The position numbers and the translations under genes were made by a program. The notes below the pieces were generated by a model. It had not been told where the DNA came from, ran no database searches, and saw only the letters and a program-made list of their open reading frames with translations. DNA of 64,000 bases, from NCBI RefSeq assembly GCF_047495875.1, contig NC_092459.1, positions 15,609,795-15,673,794 of the forward strand. Direction: 5' to 3'. Of this stretch, positions 1 to 12,843 are shown piece after piece (within the stretch, counting starts at the first letter, position 1; each line of letters begins with the position of its first letter). The DNA comes from Pithys albifrons albifrons (Eukaryota > Chordata > Aves > Passeriformes > Thamnophilidae).

Positions 1-2158
1 CTGTGCCACTGTCCTTGTCCCTCCATCTCTTTCAGAGGTGTTTCCCTTACTTTGAAAGAAGTCACACTGTATTAAGGAACAATGTTCCATGGCTGAAAAA
101 CTAAACATATTTAAAGTTGGTGGAATCTAGCCTTCAGAAGTCTGTTCTTTCATTCACATTGTTCCTCTAATGTTTTATATCAAGCTAAAGTATGGTGACA
201 ATTCAGGGCAAAGCAAGAAATCAAGTTGAAGTCTCAGAAGAACTGAATCATTCCATAATGGGTTCACCTGGGGTTATTCATTCTAGCACTCTTAGAGGAC
301 TGGCTGAATTAATATCAGAGCTATCAATAAAATTTTTTTCTGATAAATTGTGGAAGACAGATGAAATTCCAGAGTTTGGTAGGCCAGGAAGTTGTAACCA
401 GTTATCTTAACTGCAGTTCCTGGAAAACATATGCAACTTTCCATCAGAGAAAAAAAAATAGTTACTAAAAGACCATAAGGAGGTAAATATCATCCAGGGT
501 AGTCTTGTCAAAAATGTAACATGTCAGAACAAACTGATTTACCTTTAACACAGGGTAGCAACTCCCACGGACAGGAGAAAACCAGCAGATGCCATACATT
601 ACTGTCTCAGGTTTTACAGTCTTGCAGACAATACACTTGTAAGAACAGACAAAATGTAGTTTAGAAAAGAATCTACCATAAAGTGAAAGTACAATTGTTG
701 GGAGAATAATACTTGAAGAGTAGTTGTCAGTGGTGCAATCCACTAGATGTGGCAAATGAGGTCCAAATTTGATCTGGCTTTATTCATTATTTTCATTAGA
801 TGATTGACTAGAGTCTACAAATATTACATTAAGTGAAAAATGAGAAGTCATAATGGGAAGGGCTACGAGGTAAGAAGTTCATCTCCCCTGATGTGCTGTA
901 AAAAGGAAAAAAAAGTCAAGATGAAGTTTCACACGTACAAATGAAAATTTTGTACTTCTGCAAGAATACCTGCACAAGACACGGAACAGTAGAGCAAACA
1001 GCAGTTCTGTTGAAGTAGATCTGGGAGAGGCAGATGACAACTGTAACTCAGAGGCTGTGACTCTAACAAAAGCAAGTTCTTTTCACCACTCTGTGGAATT
1101 TCCTAGCTGGTAAAAATGATAACAAAAAAGTGCTATATAGAACTGTGATTTGTGCAGTGCCTGAAAATGTGGATGGAAAAAAAATATCAAAAAGAACCTT
1201 CTAAATATATTACTGCTATAATTATCCATCTTTGAAATCAACATAATAGTGTTTTGGCTAGGTATTTAATTTAGCTTTGCTTTCTTTGCTTTTGAGTGTT
1301 TGGTTTTGAGTCCTAAAATAGAACACACTAATTATAATCTACAATAAGCTTTCCCTCTATGGAGCAAATGCTGTTTTTGTCCACCTCAGATCAGTAATTC
1401 AGTCACAACAAAATATATAGAAGAACTTCTGATACTTTTCTATAACTTTATACTGATGTAAATGATGGTACAAAGTGATGAGTTATGAAGATATGGAGAG
1501 TGTGAACTTTGTTTACACAGCCAAGTAGGATGCCCACTGTAGTCTCTGAACTTAACCCAACAATAACTGGTGGTTTCTGGTCTTGCCAAAAAGGTTTAAG
1601 GACGGTGATGATCTCAGACTGTTACAGTAATAATTGGAGATAAATGGACAGTAGTAATAAATAAATCCCAAACATTTACTAAGTGATTTGTAGACAGATT
1701 AAATAATACCAAGTATCAAAACAATATGCATTACATATAGCACAAGCATCTCCTTGTTCACAACCTCCTTGGGCAGATTTCCATCTGCAAGGCAAGAGGG
1801 ATTACTGTGACTTGCGTAAGTTTTCACCCCTCAGTTGCCACCTTACTTGTGCATAAACTCCTTTTTTATGTGGCATTTACTTATGTTAATTACAGTATTT
1901 TTAACAGGTAATTGACTGTGCTTAAATATCCTTGAAATGGATAAACACAGGTAAAATTAGTATTTTTTTTCTTTTAAATTTATTTCTTGAAAATATTCTG
2001 TTGCTATAAGAACTTGTTCATGACAATATCATACATTTGAGTCACAAACTCTCATCTACAGTGAATAAGTATCTTACAGCAAATTTGTGAATGTAAGGGA
2101 AGAGAACATTCTTTCTGGCTTTGGTTTTGTTTGGTTGGGTTGTTGCTTCTTCGTGTTT

Positions 2159-2191
<33 letters not shown>

Positions 2192-4104
2192 TTTAAAGGA
2201 TCTGAATTGCTTTGAAAGCTGTGCACGGCTTGTCTTTGTCCAGACTGCCTACCTTGAATCACACCTTGCATCTCCTGCAAGAGTGCTTGCTGGTTGGCAG
2301 AGGCAAAAGCCATGCCAGCGAAGAAAACAAATGAACAGTGAGGACTATCATTTGTTGTTATAAAAAGCACATCCTAGCTCTGTTTTTATTTTGCAATAAC
2401 CCAGGAAACATCATAAATCTAATCCTTGATTTGAAATTGAAAGTAATATGCCATGTTAGTCATAAGGACACACTATAATGTATATAGTGGTATGTGAATT
2501 TGTAATACTACTGCACATCTGTGATGTGGAACATTATAGAGAGAGGAAGAGATGTCAGTAGAAATAGTTAAAATATTTTATTCTGGGTTGTGTTTGTTTT
2601 AATAAACCAAAAATTTAGTCTAGCCATACTCAAAATTAACTGGGCCATAGTCCAGCTATGTCCAGGTCAAGAACAAATTAAGAATTCCATGCTACAAAGT
2701 CACATTCATTCACCTATGACAAACATTTGATAACAAATATGCTGATTTTAAACACAAATGCTTTGCTACTGATGAGTGAGTATTTAAGTGATTAAATTTA
2801 ATCTGCTAAGGAGTGAAACTGAAAATTAATGTGGAATTACCTTGAAGCATTTAGTAGAAACAACGGAAAATTAAAAATCTTATTTTAACATAAATCTTAC
2901 TATCTCAATAGTGCTTTAATGCAACAGCAAAAGAAAGCCTCGTTTTTTCGATTCTATACTGGGATCACTGCCAGCTGTCAGACTTCATTCCTTATGCCAG
3001 AGTTTTGTTCAGAGTGTTTTCTCCCTGGAACAGTAAAAGATCTGCATTGTAACTGAACTTTTGCACAATTATTCCAAAGAATTTTGAATTCAATTTCAAT
3101 TACTCTCATACTGTATTTTCAGAGAGGCTGTGTATTCAGTTGGAAGCATTAAAAAATATAACTACATCTAAAAAGAATGCTTTTTCCGATGACCTCAGCT
3201 GTCAGAAGAAGAAAAACACAGCTGGGAGCAGTATCACAAAACAGATGACCTAGAGGAAGAGAAGGCTGCAAGCTGTGCCTCAGTAGGGCACAGACAGCTG
3301 CAGAAATGGAGCTGTGAAGCAGTCGGTTGGAGAAAGCCAAGCCAAGCAGTAGCGTCGCTCTGAGAAAGCTGTGGGAAGCTTTTTGAAACTCTGACACGAC
3401 TCCCCAAGCAGCTTGGTCAATTGAAAGAGGTACACTGCCCAGGGCAAAGCAGCCCATGGAAGCTTTGGGGAGGAGAGGTAGAGCATGTGCACTCCAAAGA
3501 GCAGAAGACAGCTGGGCTGCAAGAGGCATTGAGAGAGACAACTAACTGCCTACAGACCCAAATGGCAAAGGAGTGAAGCCAAGGCAATGCTCAAACTTAG
3601 GGTAAGTAAAGGTGAAAGTAAAGCCCTTTATGCAACTGGTATGAATAGCATGTGAATGCTATGGGATTATGGGAAAGTAAATTAAACCTGATTTTTATTT
3701 TTTTGGAAGTGTATTTCCACAGTAGATCATTAAAAGAGACTGGGCTTGGACACTGAATAAGCTTCTGGGAAGAAAGATGATGAAACTGATCAGGGACTGC
3801 TGAGTTAAAATGGAAAAGAAACATTATCAGTATTGTCAGAAAACAAAAACCTAGATTTGAGCTGGTAGGTAAAATCCATGTTTCCAGAACTGAAAGCAAT
3901 CCTGCCAGGCTGGGTTTCCCTTATGATTTACTACAATGGTCTTTCCTATACCTGTTTACAGAAAAAAAAAAAAAGGAGAAATGCAGAATGCATTGGTAAT
4001 GGATACAAGCACAAAGCACCTCCCTGTGACTAGGATGACAAAAGTGCTTGGACTATCCAGGCTTTGTTAGATGAAGTTATGCAGAAACCTTTTACTCCAA
4101 ACCA
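1..4104. other. AT-rich unique DNA, no gene seen
   Basis: No coding region, RNA gene or recognisable transposon. A T/G-rich low-complexity run lies at about 2157-2193. A purine-rich, relatively GC-rich block at about 3120-3605 ends in a strong splice-donor-like sequence (see findings). The short ORFs here are spurious. Confidence 0.7.
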
Positions 4105-4900
4105 AGCAGCAGATGCATTATGAGGTAAAATGCCAGGCCATGCAATTGAGTCACAACAAACCTATGCAGTGCTACAGGATAGGGGAAGAGTGGCTGGAAA
4201 TTTGCCCAACAGAAAAGCATCCAGGAGCATTTTTGACAGCATCTGAACATAAGCCAGCAGTGTGCCCAGGTGGCCAAGAAGGCCAATGGCATCCTGGTCT
4301 GTATCAGCAATAGTGTGGCCAGGAGGACTGGGGCAGTGATCATTTGCCTGTACTCAGCATTGGTGAGGCTGCACCTCAAATCCTGTGCTCACTTTTGGCT
4401 CTCTCACTACAAGAAAGACATCGAGATGCTGGAGCATGTCCAGAAAAGGGCAATGTAGCTGGCAAAGGGTCTGGAGCACAAATCCTGAGTGGAGCAGCTG
4501 AGGGAGCTGGGGTTGTATTGTCTGGAGGAGGCTCAGGTGGGACCTTATTATTCTCTACAACTACCTGAAAGGAGGTTGTATCAAGGTGGGGATTGATCTC
4601 TTCTTCCAAGTACCAAACAGGAGGACAAGAAGAAAGGTCCTCAAGGTATGCCACTGAAGGTTTAGACAAGATATTAGAAAAAAAAAATCTAACCTGAAAG
4701 GGTTTTCAGGAACGGTTAATAGGCTGCCCAGGGAAGTGGTGGACTCACCATGCCTGGAGGTATTTAAAATACAAATGTCCCACCAGTAGATGTGGCCTTT
4801 AGGGACATGGTTTAGTGGTGGACTTGGCAGTGCTGGGTTAATGGTTGGACTTGATGACCTTAGAGGCCTTTTCCAAACAAGACAATTCTATGATTCTATA
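4105..4900 (+). mobile_element. CR1 LINE, 5'-truncated 3' portion
   Basis: This is about 0.8 kb of the CR1 ORF2 3' end and UTR in plus orientation. Frames contain [20 protein letters not shown] and [24 protein letters not shown] peptides, broken by shifts and stops. The 3' UTR reads GGACTTGATGACCTTAGAGG and ends in the CR1 tail ATTCTATGATTCTAT. It is an old, inactive copy. The left border is estimated from where similarity fades. Confidence 0.88.
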
Positions 4901-5948
4901 AAAATGTAGTCAAGCTGACAATGAAAACCGTCAAATACAAGCCTAGGGAGAAATTCAGCATTAACAGAATTCAAAGAGAAAGTTGCAACTATTCTTACAC
5001 CTGTAGTACCATCCCTGCTGATTTCTGTGCCTCATTTACTGTAGAAGCTGTTCAAAGCATATCACTCCAGGGTTTATTTTTTTTCTTTTGCTGTGGTTGA
5101 GAAGACAGCCTGAAAGTAGCAAACAATAAAAATAATATATAAAGGGATGATAATATATAATATATATATGAACACCTCAAGACCTTTTTAGAGCTTTTAA
5201 AAGTGTAAAGAGACTTACTATCTTTCTAACACAAATAGAAAACAAGAAGAACTGAAGTGGTTGCTTATACAACACTGGCTTGAATAAAGTTTGGATATGA
5301 AGTGCCTTGAAGATGCTACAGTACAAATAATATTTCAAGATTCTGCACAAACTTACTACACTTAGTTCAGACCAATTAAACAAATGTGCATATTACAAGA
5401 ACTACTGTTAAAAATTAGCACTAATTTGTGTTCCAAACTGCCAAGTGGTCAGAAAAAATAGCGTGTCCTTTAGCCCTAGTTGTTATTTCATTCTTGGCAA
5501 CACAGAACACTGTATATGGAGAATACTTGAATAACTTCTGTCTACCTAGATAACACTTAGGAGTCTTTCAGCTAAAGTTTGGGTGACTTATTCTTATTCT
5601 TACACATAAGTAAAACTAAGGGCTGGATATGTTAGATAGAAGCTTTCCCCTCAGTGTCTTTTTGTTTGTTTTCTTTGGGTTTTGTTAGAAGGTATCTGAA
5701 AATGAGACATCCTATTATTTTTTCATTTGATTAAGAGAGCACTTTATCCATCAAATAATTTAGAAAAAGACACATATCTTTTATTACCTATGAAGTCATT
5801 AGTGAAATGCTTACAGCAAATAAATTAAACCTGACATTTAAGAAGAAAAAAGAGGTGGATTTATACTGTGTAGTGGTTGGTTTCTGATATTTTCTTCTCC
5901 TTTTTCAGTAGAAACACACCAAAAGTATTTGCCTTCTTTTTACCATTC

Positions 5949-5965
5949 ACCTTATCAGATAAGGT
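5949..5965. promoter_or_regulatory. Palindromic double GATA motif
   Basis: ACCTTATCAGATAAGGT is a perfect 8-1-8 palindrome holding two opposed GATAAG sites. GATA factors are known to bind such paired sites well; use in vivo is not shown by the sequence. Confidence 0.4.
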
Positions 5966-6330
5966 CCTCAATATCACTGCAGTTTACAGTATACGTGAGA
6001 AACATCCTCCCAAATAACAATTACTACAGATGAGATTCAAAAATAGGGCTTAAGAGAATGCAGTTAGACCATCCACAAAGTCTGAGAAGTTTCATTTTTA
6101 CCCTACTATGGCAAAATGGCTCAAGAGAGCCATGGGGTGTTAAGTTTGCAACAAGAGGTGTGTTTTGAGCAACAGGACTATACCACTAGACCAAAAGAGT
6201 CTTTGTGAGTCATCTTTCTTCGTTTACCTAGAAGAGGTTTGGTGTAGCGACTTGAAACTAACAACTCCATCACACATGTGGTTTGAAACTATCCAGAGGA
6301 CCAAAACGTGGATGCTTAATAAGGATTCAC

Positions 6331-6404
6331 GTGTTTGGTATGCACTTCAAGCAGTTTCCAATTTAGTTTCCTCTGAAAAGAATTGAGTTATGCATACCAA
6401 ACAC
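6331..6404. repeat. Perfect 14-bp inverted repeat with 46-nt spacer
   Basis: The arms are GTGTTTGGTATGCA (6331-6344) and TGCATACCAAACAC (6391-6404). They could form a hairpin or be the ends of a small, decayed DNA element. No target duplication was seen. Confidence 0.85.
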
Positions 6405-7749
6405 ACATGCACTAAGTAAACCCTATTGGGGGATTTGCTTCAAGTTTAAGCTGTTAATAGACTTCAAAATAGTAACATACATGACATCCTAATCATCTGC
6501 TTCTGTGGTTGTCAGGTGTGATTCCCCATGCAAGCTGTTTGAACGAAGTCCAGTTTTGGTTTCTTTAGATACAAATTTAGGACTTCTGCATCCCAACTCA
6601 AGCATTATTTCATCTTTAAGCTGTCTGCAGCTCAGTTTCTGATATAAATGTTCTATCCCTAACATGGATACCTGCTTTCAGTGCTTCTTACTGCTCAGCT
6701 CAGGTGATTCCTGCTGTGCTTGCTGACTTCTGTGAATCACATTCATACACATCTTCAATTATTTAGAGATTTTTAAGGAAGTCAATGTGATTATCTTATG
6801 TCTGTTGAAATTTCTATACTGTTTTTACTCTTATGTCAATTACTGAGTCCTGGTCTTGGTGTCTCCTGGAGCATCAGCTTTGATTTATATGCAACCGATT
6901 ATTCTCCTCATCTTCATAACTACATGATTTCTTTAATTGTCCAAGGAACTGTGAATTATGCCAGATTCTTAGTGGTTACTGCTTCTGCCACTGGCTTTTT
7001 AAATTTCCACTTTCTTTCTTAAAATATTATCAAACATCAATTATTAAAACAAAAAATCCGTATATTTAGCCACAGTCTAAATTTGCAATACTTTTAGCTT
7101 CACTTCATATTCAAAGATCCCATCAAGTGAACATATGAATTTACCCTATATACCAGTAAGGTTTAGCAAAATAAATTTGAAGCATCATTTGGGGTCCTTG
7201 GTTGATGACTGGGCTTCCACAAAGCATGAATCATGAGCTTAACTTAGCAATGAAAGTTTCATGAAAGTTCTTTTGAGAAAGCAGCCTTCATACATAAATG
7301 GTGCAGTGTGTCAATCTTTCATGCAATTTTGGAGGTGGAAAAGTCCCTCCAATTCCCATGGTGAAAAATAAATGATAAAACTTATAGATGTTATAGCTTA
7401 AGACCTGTTTAGAGAAAAAAAATCCACTCTGAATGATGCAATCTACTGTTGTGTCTGATGAATAATGACAGAAGAAGCCTTGACAAGATCGTACTGCATC
7501 AGTTGAGCAAGGAAGACTATTTCAGCAATCTATGATTACTAGCATGAATCCTATTGAAAAACATTTCTTCTGTAGTAAATATATAAATATATATTTATGT
7601 GACAATATCCATTCATTTATTTATTTGGTTGGTTGGTTTTGGCACCCCTGATGGCTATAGAGAGGGAAAGTTAGACTGTGATTTCCTTGAGGAAATTACC
7701 TAATCGCATTTTCTAAGTATGAATTGAAAAAATATTGCAATATTTTACA

Positions 7750-8217
7750 GCAGCCCATGGAGAAGACCATTACAGATTGGGTGGATCCGATATGCCCTGA
7801 AGAAACTGTGACCCACAGGAAGCCAGTACTGGAGCAGGGGAAATGGGTGAGAGGGGAGTAGAAGCAGAGTTACATACGGATCCAGGTCCCTGTTATCTGC
7901 CTACACTGCTCCAGGCAGCATTAGAGGAGCCAGGAATAAAGAAGTAAAGTTGAGCCTTGAGAAAAAAAAAATGGAAGGAAGATGGTGGTTTAATTTGTAT
8001 TTATCTCTCACTACATAATATGTTTTAATTGGCAATAAATTAAAATAATTTCTCCATGCTGATTGTTTTGCCCATGATGGTAATTGTTTAGTGATCTCTG
8101 TTTTTATCCTGACCTGTGAGATTTTCCACCTTATTTTCTCCCCTGTCCTGTTGAGGAGGGAAAGTGAGAAAGCTTCTGGGTGGCCATCTGGCAGCCAGCC
8201 AAGGTTAACCTGTCACA
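7750..8217 (+). mobile_element. Degraded avian LTR fragment
   Basis: The segment starts near CAGCCCATGGAGAAGACC, includes AATAAA at 8034-8039, and ends in the stretch CTCCCCTGTCCTGTTGAGGA and then GGTTAACCTGTCACA. I recognise this arrangement from a common avian ERVL-type LTR or its 3' internal edge. It carries many differences and has no matching 5' end, so it is an old, 5'-truncated copy. The boundaries, especially the left one, are approximate. Confidence 0.6.
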
Positions 8218-11200
8218 GCAGGCAAATGTTTTGTATATTTTAAAAAATAGCAGCTTACGTGGAAGTATCTCTGGGTAGAGGTTATACCTTAGACTGCATC
8301 CCAGGGTACAGAATTAAGAAATTGTGTGCAGGAATATATATAAAGCACTTCTTGTCCTATATGTTTTACACTGATAGTAGGTAAGACCTGAAAACAGTTG
8401 AACGAATAATGTGTCATCTTGCTGAGCTCTGAGAACAGGGCTTGAAGCACTCTGAAGTTTAGGAAAGCCCAGAAGCAAAATGCATGTGATCCCAAAATAG
8501 CTTATTCTGTTCTTCTTATTCAGAGATATACGTAAAATCATGGTCTTTACAACTGATATTTGCAAACATTTATGCACAAAACTCTGGTACTCCTATTGAT
8601 ACTGAATCACGTTGCAGTTCATCAGTACCCACTGTGAGTGAGGTTATTGCTCATCCCTAGCAGGAATGGAAGCTTTGACCCACATGGCATACAGGCAAAA
8701 CCAGGGGTATTTTAAAATTCTTCTAACTTCTATAAAACCCTTTAACACAGTTTCAAAACTGTTTTGCCACTGTCCAATATATTTGAAGCAGTGTACTCAA
8801 GGCCTTGCACAGCACTATTTGTTGTAATGTTAGTCTGAATCTTGACAGGATTTCTCACCTATGTTCATCTGATACTATTAGAAGAGAAGTTCTACCACCA
8901 AACTGCTGCACAAAGGACTCATATTTTCACTCCTGACTCTTAAAGTCACAGAATCAAAGAGTTCACTACGTACTTCAGCAAGAAGAAGTAATATAAATAC
9001 AACAAGAAATAATATAAATATCTAGCAGGGATTCAATGAAAAAAACAAAAAAAATAAGCTTTTAAACTGAAATTGAAAAAGTCCTTGATAAAATGTTAAT
9101 GTGCTGCTGACTGAGGGATATCGGTCAGATATTACTAAAAAGCAAATGGAAAGCTTCCAAAAGGGAGGCTGTGTTGAGAAGATATGTTCTCATTTACAAG
9201 CATGCTGGCCTCTGTTCGTTTTTAATAGATGCAGCAGTTACAAAAACAAGATTACAGAGGCCCTGTGTAGACCCTGTGGCATCTGGTTAAGTGGCCCACA
9301 ATCTGTCTATTTTTTTTTTTTTTTTTTTTTTTTGTTAAGGCCTACATCAAGGATGTGCCCAATTTATCCTTCTGCACTTACTGTGCAAGTGACCAGACTT
9401 ACCATTTAAAAACTTCACTGGATATCTGTCAAATTCCACTTGGAGGAATCCTTTCTCCTCCTGTAGAGACATGTTAAATGGATCTCTGGCTTTGAATCTT
9501 TCTCTCTGGTTTTTGCAAAACAACTTTGATTTCAAAGGGTTGCAAATGTATTGTAGCAGTCATATTGCTGTTGCATTTTCAGTTCCCTGCCTGTCAGTCA
9601 GTCACTGATGCATTAAGGGCATACCAAAAAAACCAAAACAAATCCCACAACTCTATAACATGAAAATGCTGCCATCCTAAAGGATTGGGAATTCTGGGGT
9701 TTTTCCTTTTTAGGATAATCAAGCGATCTTCAAGAGAAACTTTGTTTTCCATTGGTCTTACTTCAGAGGAAAGTCCCAATCCTTTTGATGGGAAAAAATG
9801 CAGGCATTTTATGCAGGCAACTGCATAAAAATCAAAACATTCATAGAGGAATTAATCGGGAAAAACCAAAACAACTTAATCTGAAAACACAGTGCAAAAG
9901 GTGTTTAAAATGAATACTATTAATATAGGTCTAAAATATATATCTCGATTTCCTTCACTATTTGTGTTTTCTTGGAAAATGATAGTGTAGGTAACTAAGT
10001 AATAGGACTTAGCTGTAGCCTTTCAGCACAGCTGTAATGAAACAGTAGACCACACTCTCTGTTAAAAGGAAATAGCTGTTGATGTTGGAATACCTGATGA
10101 TAAAGAGCCTGATTTCAGTGGTAGCTGAAAAAGGCCATTTCTGTGGTTCAGCTGAAATCTTTAATTTACCTTTTAAAATGGATGCTTCTCAAAAGGAAAG
10201 TATGGAATGCACTTGAGTATGTTAATGACATTGAAAGCTGTTAGTTTTTTATAGCTCTAGTTAAGAATGAGCAAACAGAAAAGTAAAAATGTCATAAAAA
10301 TATTCAAAGAAACATAGTTAACCCATAAAGTAGATTTAAGGCTTGCTTTTTCTTTGCATAGCATTAAATTATTATTTCATCAGGGAATAACTGCTTATTA
10401 AGGGCATCTTAAAACAAGGGTAATCCAGGGGAAAGACAGAGACAGTCTTGTGGTGGTTTCACTCATCTCTTTATTATTGCTACTGACAGGTAACTGAATT
10501 TCTCCTTTGCCTGAAGCCATACCACCTGAGGTTCTAATCTTGTTAGATTTTATGTGCTAAGCATGGTTGAGAGAGCTCTAAGGAATAACAGGTACTGCAG
10601 GAAACGGTTATTCTGCCTCTTGACTAGTGACACTTGCCAGTGCAACACAATTCCCATGCAGCTTTCCCTCCCAGTGACTTAATACTCTCAATGGTATTAC
10701 AGTGAAAAGATATATAATAACTTTTGTACTATGATCCAGGAGACAGGCCAGCAGACATAAAATCAAAAAAATATCAGCTTCTTTCACAGCTTTGCTCAAT
10801 CTGCATGATTGGATGTATATCAGGAAAGGACAAACAACAGGGTGATCAATGACAGACACCCATGGGTCCTATCATGCACTTGCTCAACTCGTTCCTGCAT
10901 GTGGCACAACTGCATAATATACCCACTCTGTAAAGAGAAGATTCTCATAGCAATCCATTCTTTAATTTGGTATAACTTGTAATAAATTCTCGTACCAATA
11001 TAGACTTCAGGCACTATGATCGAATGAATCAGAATATTGACAAAAGTGACAAATCTCTTCATAAAATGAACTCCAGCTTTGGGCAAAGGGGAGGAAAATT
11101 GAATAGCTACGGTATTAGTTCAATTTTTTTTTGCATTGCTACAATAGATATTAAAAGAAAAGGTACTTTTAATAATATCAGTGTTTTTCCAATGTGGCAA

Positions 11201-12628
11201 ACAGTGATGGTGCCTGTTTATATTTTAAGGTGATGATTATGTCTGACAAGCAGACAAGTTCTCAGAAACCTTAGTCTGAAGCCAGGGAGGAATATGAGGT
11301 ATGCAGTTTCTTGGACTGGGACTCTTTGTAGAGTCATTATCTGTGATTTTTCTTTCCACTCACCTTCTCTTTTTTTCGTGTGTTCCCCAACTTCCCTCTA
11401 TCTTTATTTTTGTCTGCCATACATTTTATCAGGTCCTAGATTCTTTCAGAAATACAGTATTATCTGAGAAATGCAACAAATTAATTGCAAGACTGTCATG
11501 ATTCCTACTTTGGGTTTCCATTTAACCTTAACATGAGGTTTAGGTTTTGCCAGTGGATTATGAGGCATCTGAGAAATGCTCACATGAGGGTTTTTTTTTC
11601 CAGCAGCTTTGCCTTCAGATCAATAAACTCAGTCAGAGACGCTGTTATAAACAACTAGGAGGTATTTTAAACATCATATTTTTTTCTTGCAACTATTATC
11701 TTTACTCGGACATGGCTCACTAGTCCAGCTTCTTGGTTTTAACAGTGTCTTTGTAAATCTAGAGTGGAGTGAAGCCAAACCCCAGTTCTACGGAAGGAAA
11801 TGAAAAGTCACCCTGATCCACTGGCTGACTGTATTTTCTCTGGCTTGAGAAGTCCTTGCATTTTTACACCATTTCCTTAAAGCTGATGAATCTCACATAA
11901 TTCAGGAAGTGGGACAAACTTTACCAAACTAGTTTCATGCTTCTTCTCCATTCCTACATATTGTTAATTTAATCATTACCCTTTACCTACCAATGTCTCA
12001 GAAACACCTTGGCAGTTAGATAAGATACCTCCATTCTTTCCTTTTCTGAGCTGTAATTTTGGTTAAACAATTGACTGAAGCAACATGTCATGTTATTTCA
12101 ATTACTTATGTTGTATTATTTTACTTCCTACACTCATTCTAATAATTAATGAAAAAAATGTGAATTAAAAAGTAGATATTCTGAAAATTTACAGGGCTTT
12201 ATAAAGCATATACAGAGTAGAGTGTGTGAGTATATGATGTACCTTTTTTACATTTGAGTCATAGAATCCTTGTCATAGTCTAACAAAAGAGACAGTCTTT
12301 GCACCCCAAAGTCATTACCAAGTCAAAACAATAAATATTGCAATGTATGACTCAAGCAGAAGCCAGTAAAGGGTACGTAAATTCCACAGCTGCATAACTT
12401 GTTCCAAGGTGTAGGTGTTGAATGAAAAGCAAAGTTCTGCATGTGAGGAGACACCACAGGTTTTGAAATGCTTTGCATAAGGTTAAAAGAATATTCAACC
12501 TTGATAACTTGCTGATAGAGATAGACAGTCAGGAGTCTAAGGTTGGTTGCAGACAATATTTATGAAACTAATATCTATAAAGACAAGATAGAAATTAAAC
12601 TGCCTGGGGAAAATAAAAGGAACGAAAA
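8218..12628. other. AT-rich unique DNA, no gene seen
   Basis: No gene or clear repeat other than the poly-T run at 9310. ORFs of up to about 100 codons are present, but none shows a domain or plausible exon structure. Confidence 0.7.
9310..9333 (+). repeat. Poly-T run (24 T)
   Basis: An uninterrupted run of 24 T. It could be the poly-A tail of a minus-strand retrocopy, but the sequence to its right shows no gene or LINE that I recognise, so it is listed only as a homopolymer. Confidence 0.9.

Positions 12629-12843
<215 letters not shown>

Larger units (their letters stand above)
4901..7749. other. AT-rich unique DNA, no gene seen
   Basis: No gene. It contains the GATA palindrome and the 14-bp inverted repeat listed separately, and short TA-rich tracts near 5138-5168 and 7575-7600. 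Confidence 0.7.

Noticed and set aside
3149..3541. 130-codon minus-strand ORF
   Set aside because: It has no recognisable domain, and the block may be an RNA exon or old repeat; kept only as a finding about the block.
8944..8965. Possible minus-strand CR1 tail (TCACAGAATCAAAGAG)
   Set aside because: The similarity stops after about 15 bases and no CR1 body follows.
9310..9400. Poly-T run as the tail of a minus-strand processed pseudogene
   Set aside because: The sequence to the right shows no coding similarity or target duplication.
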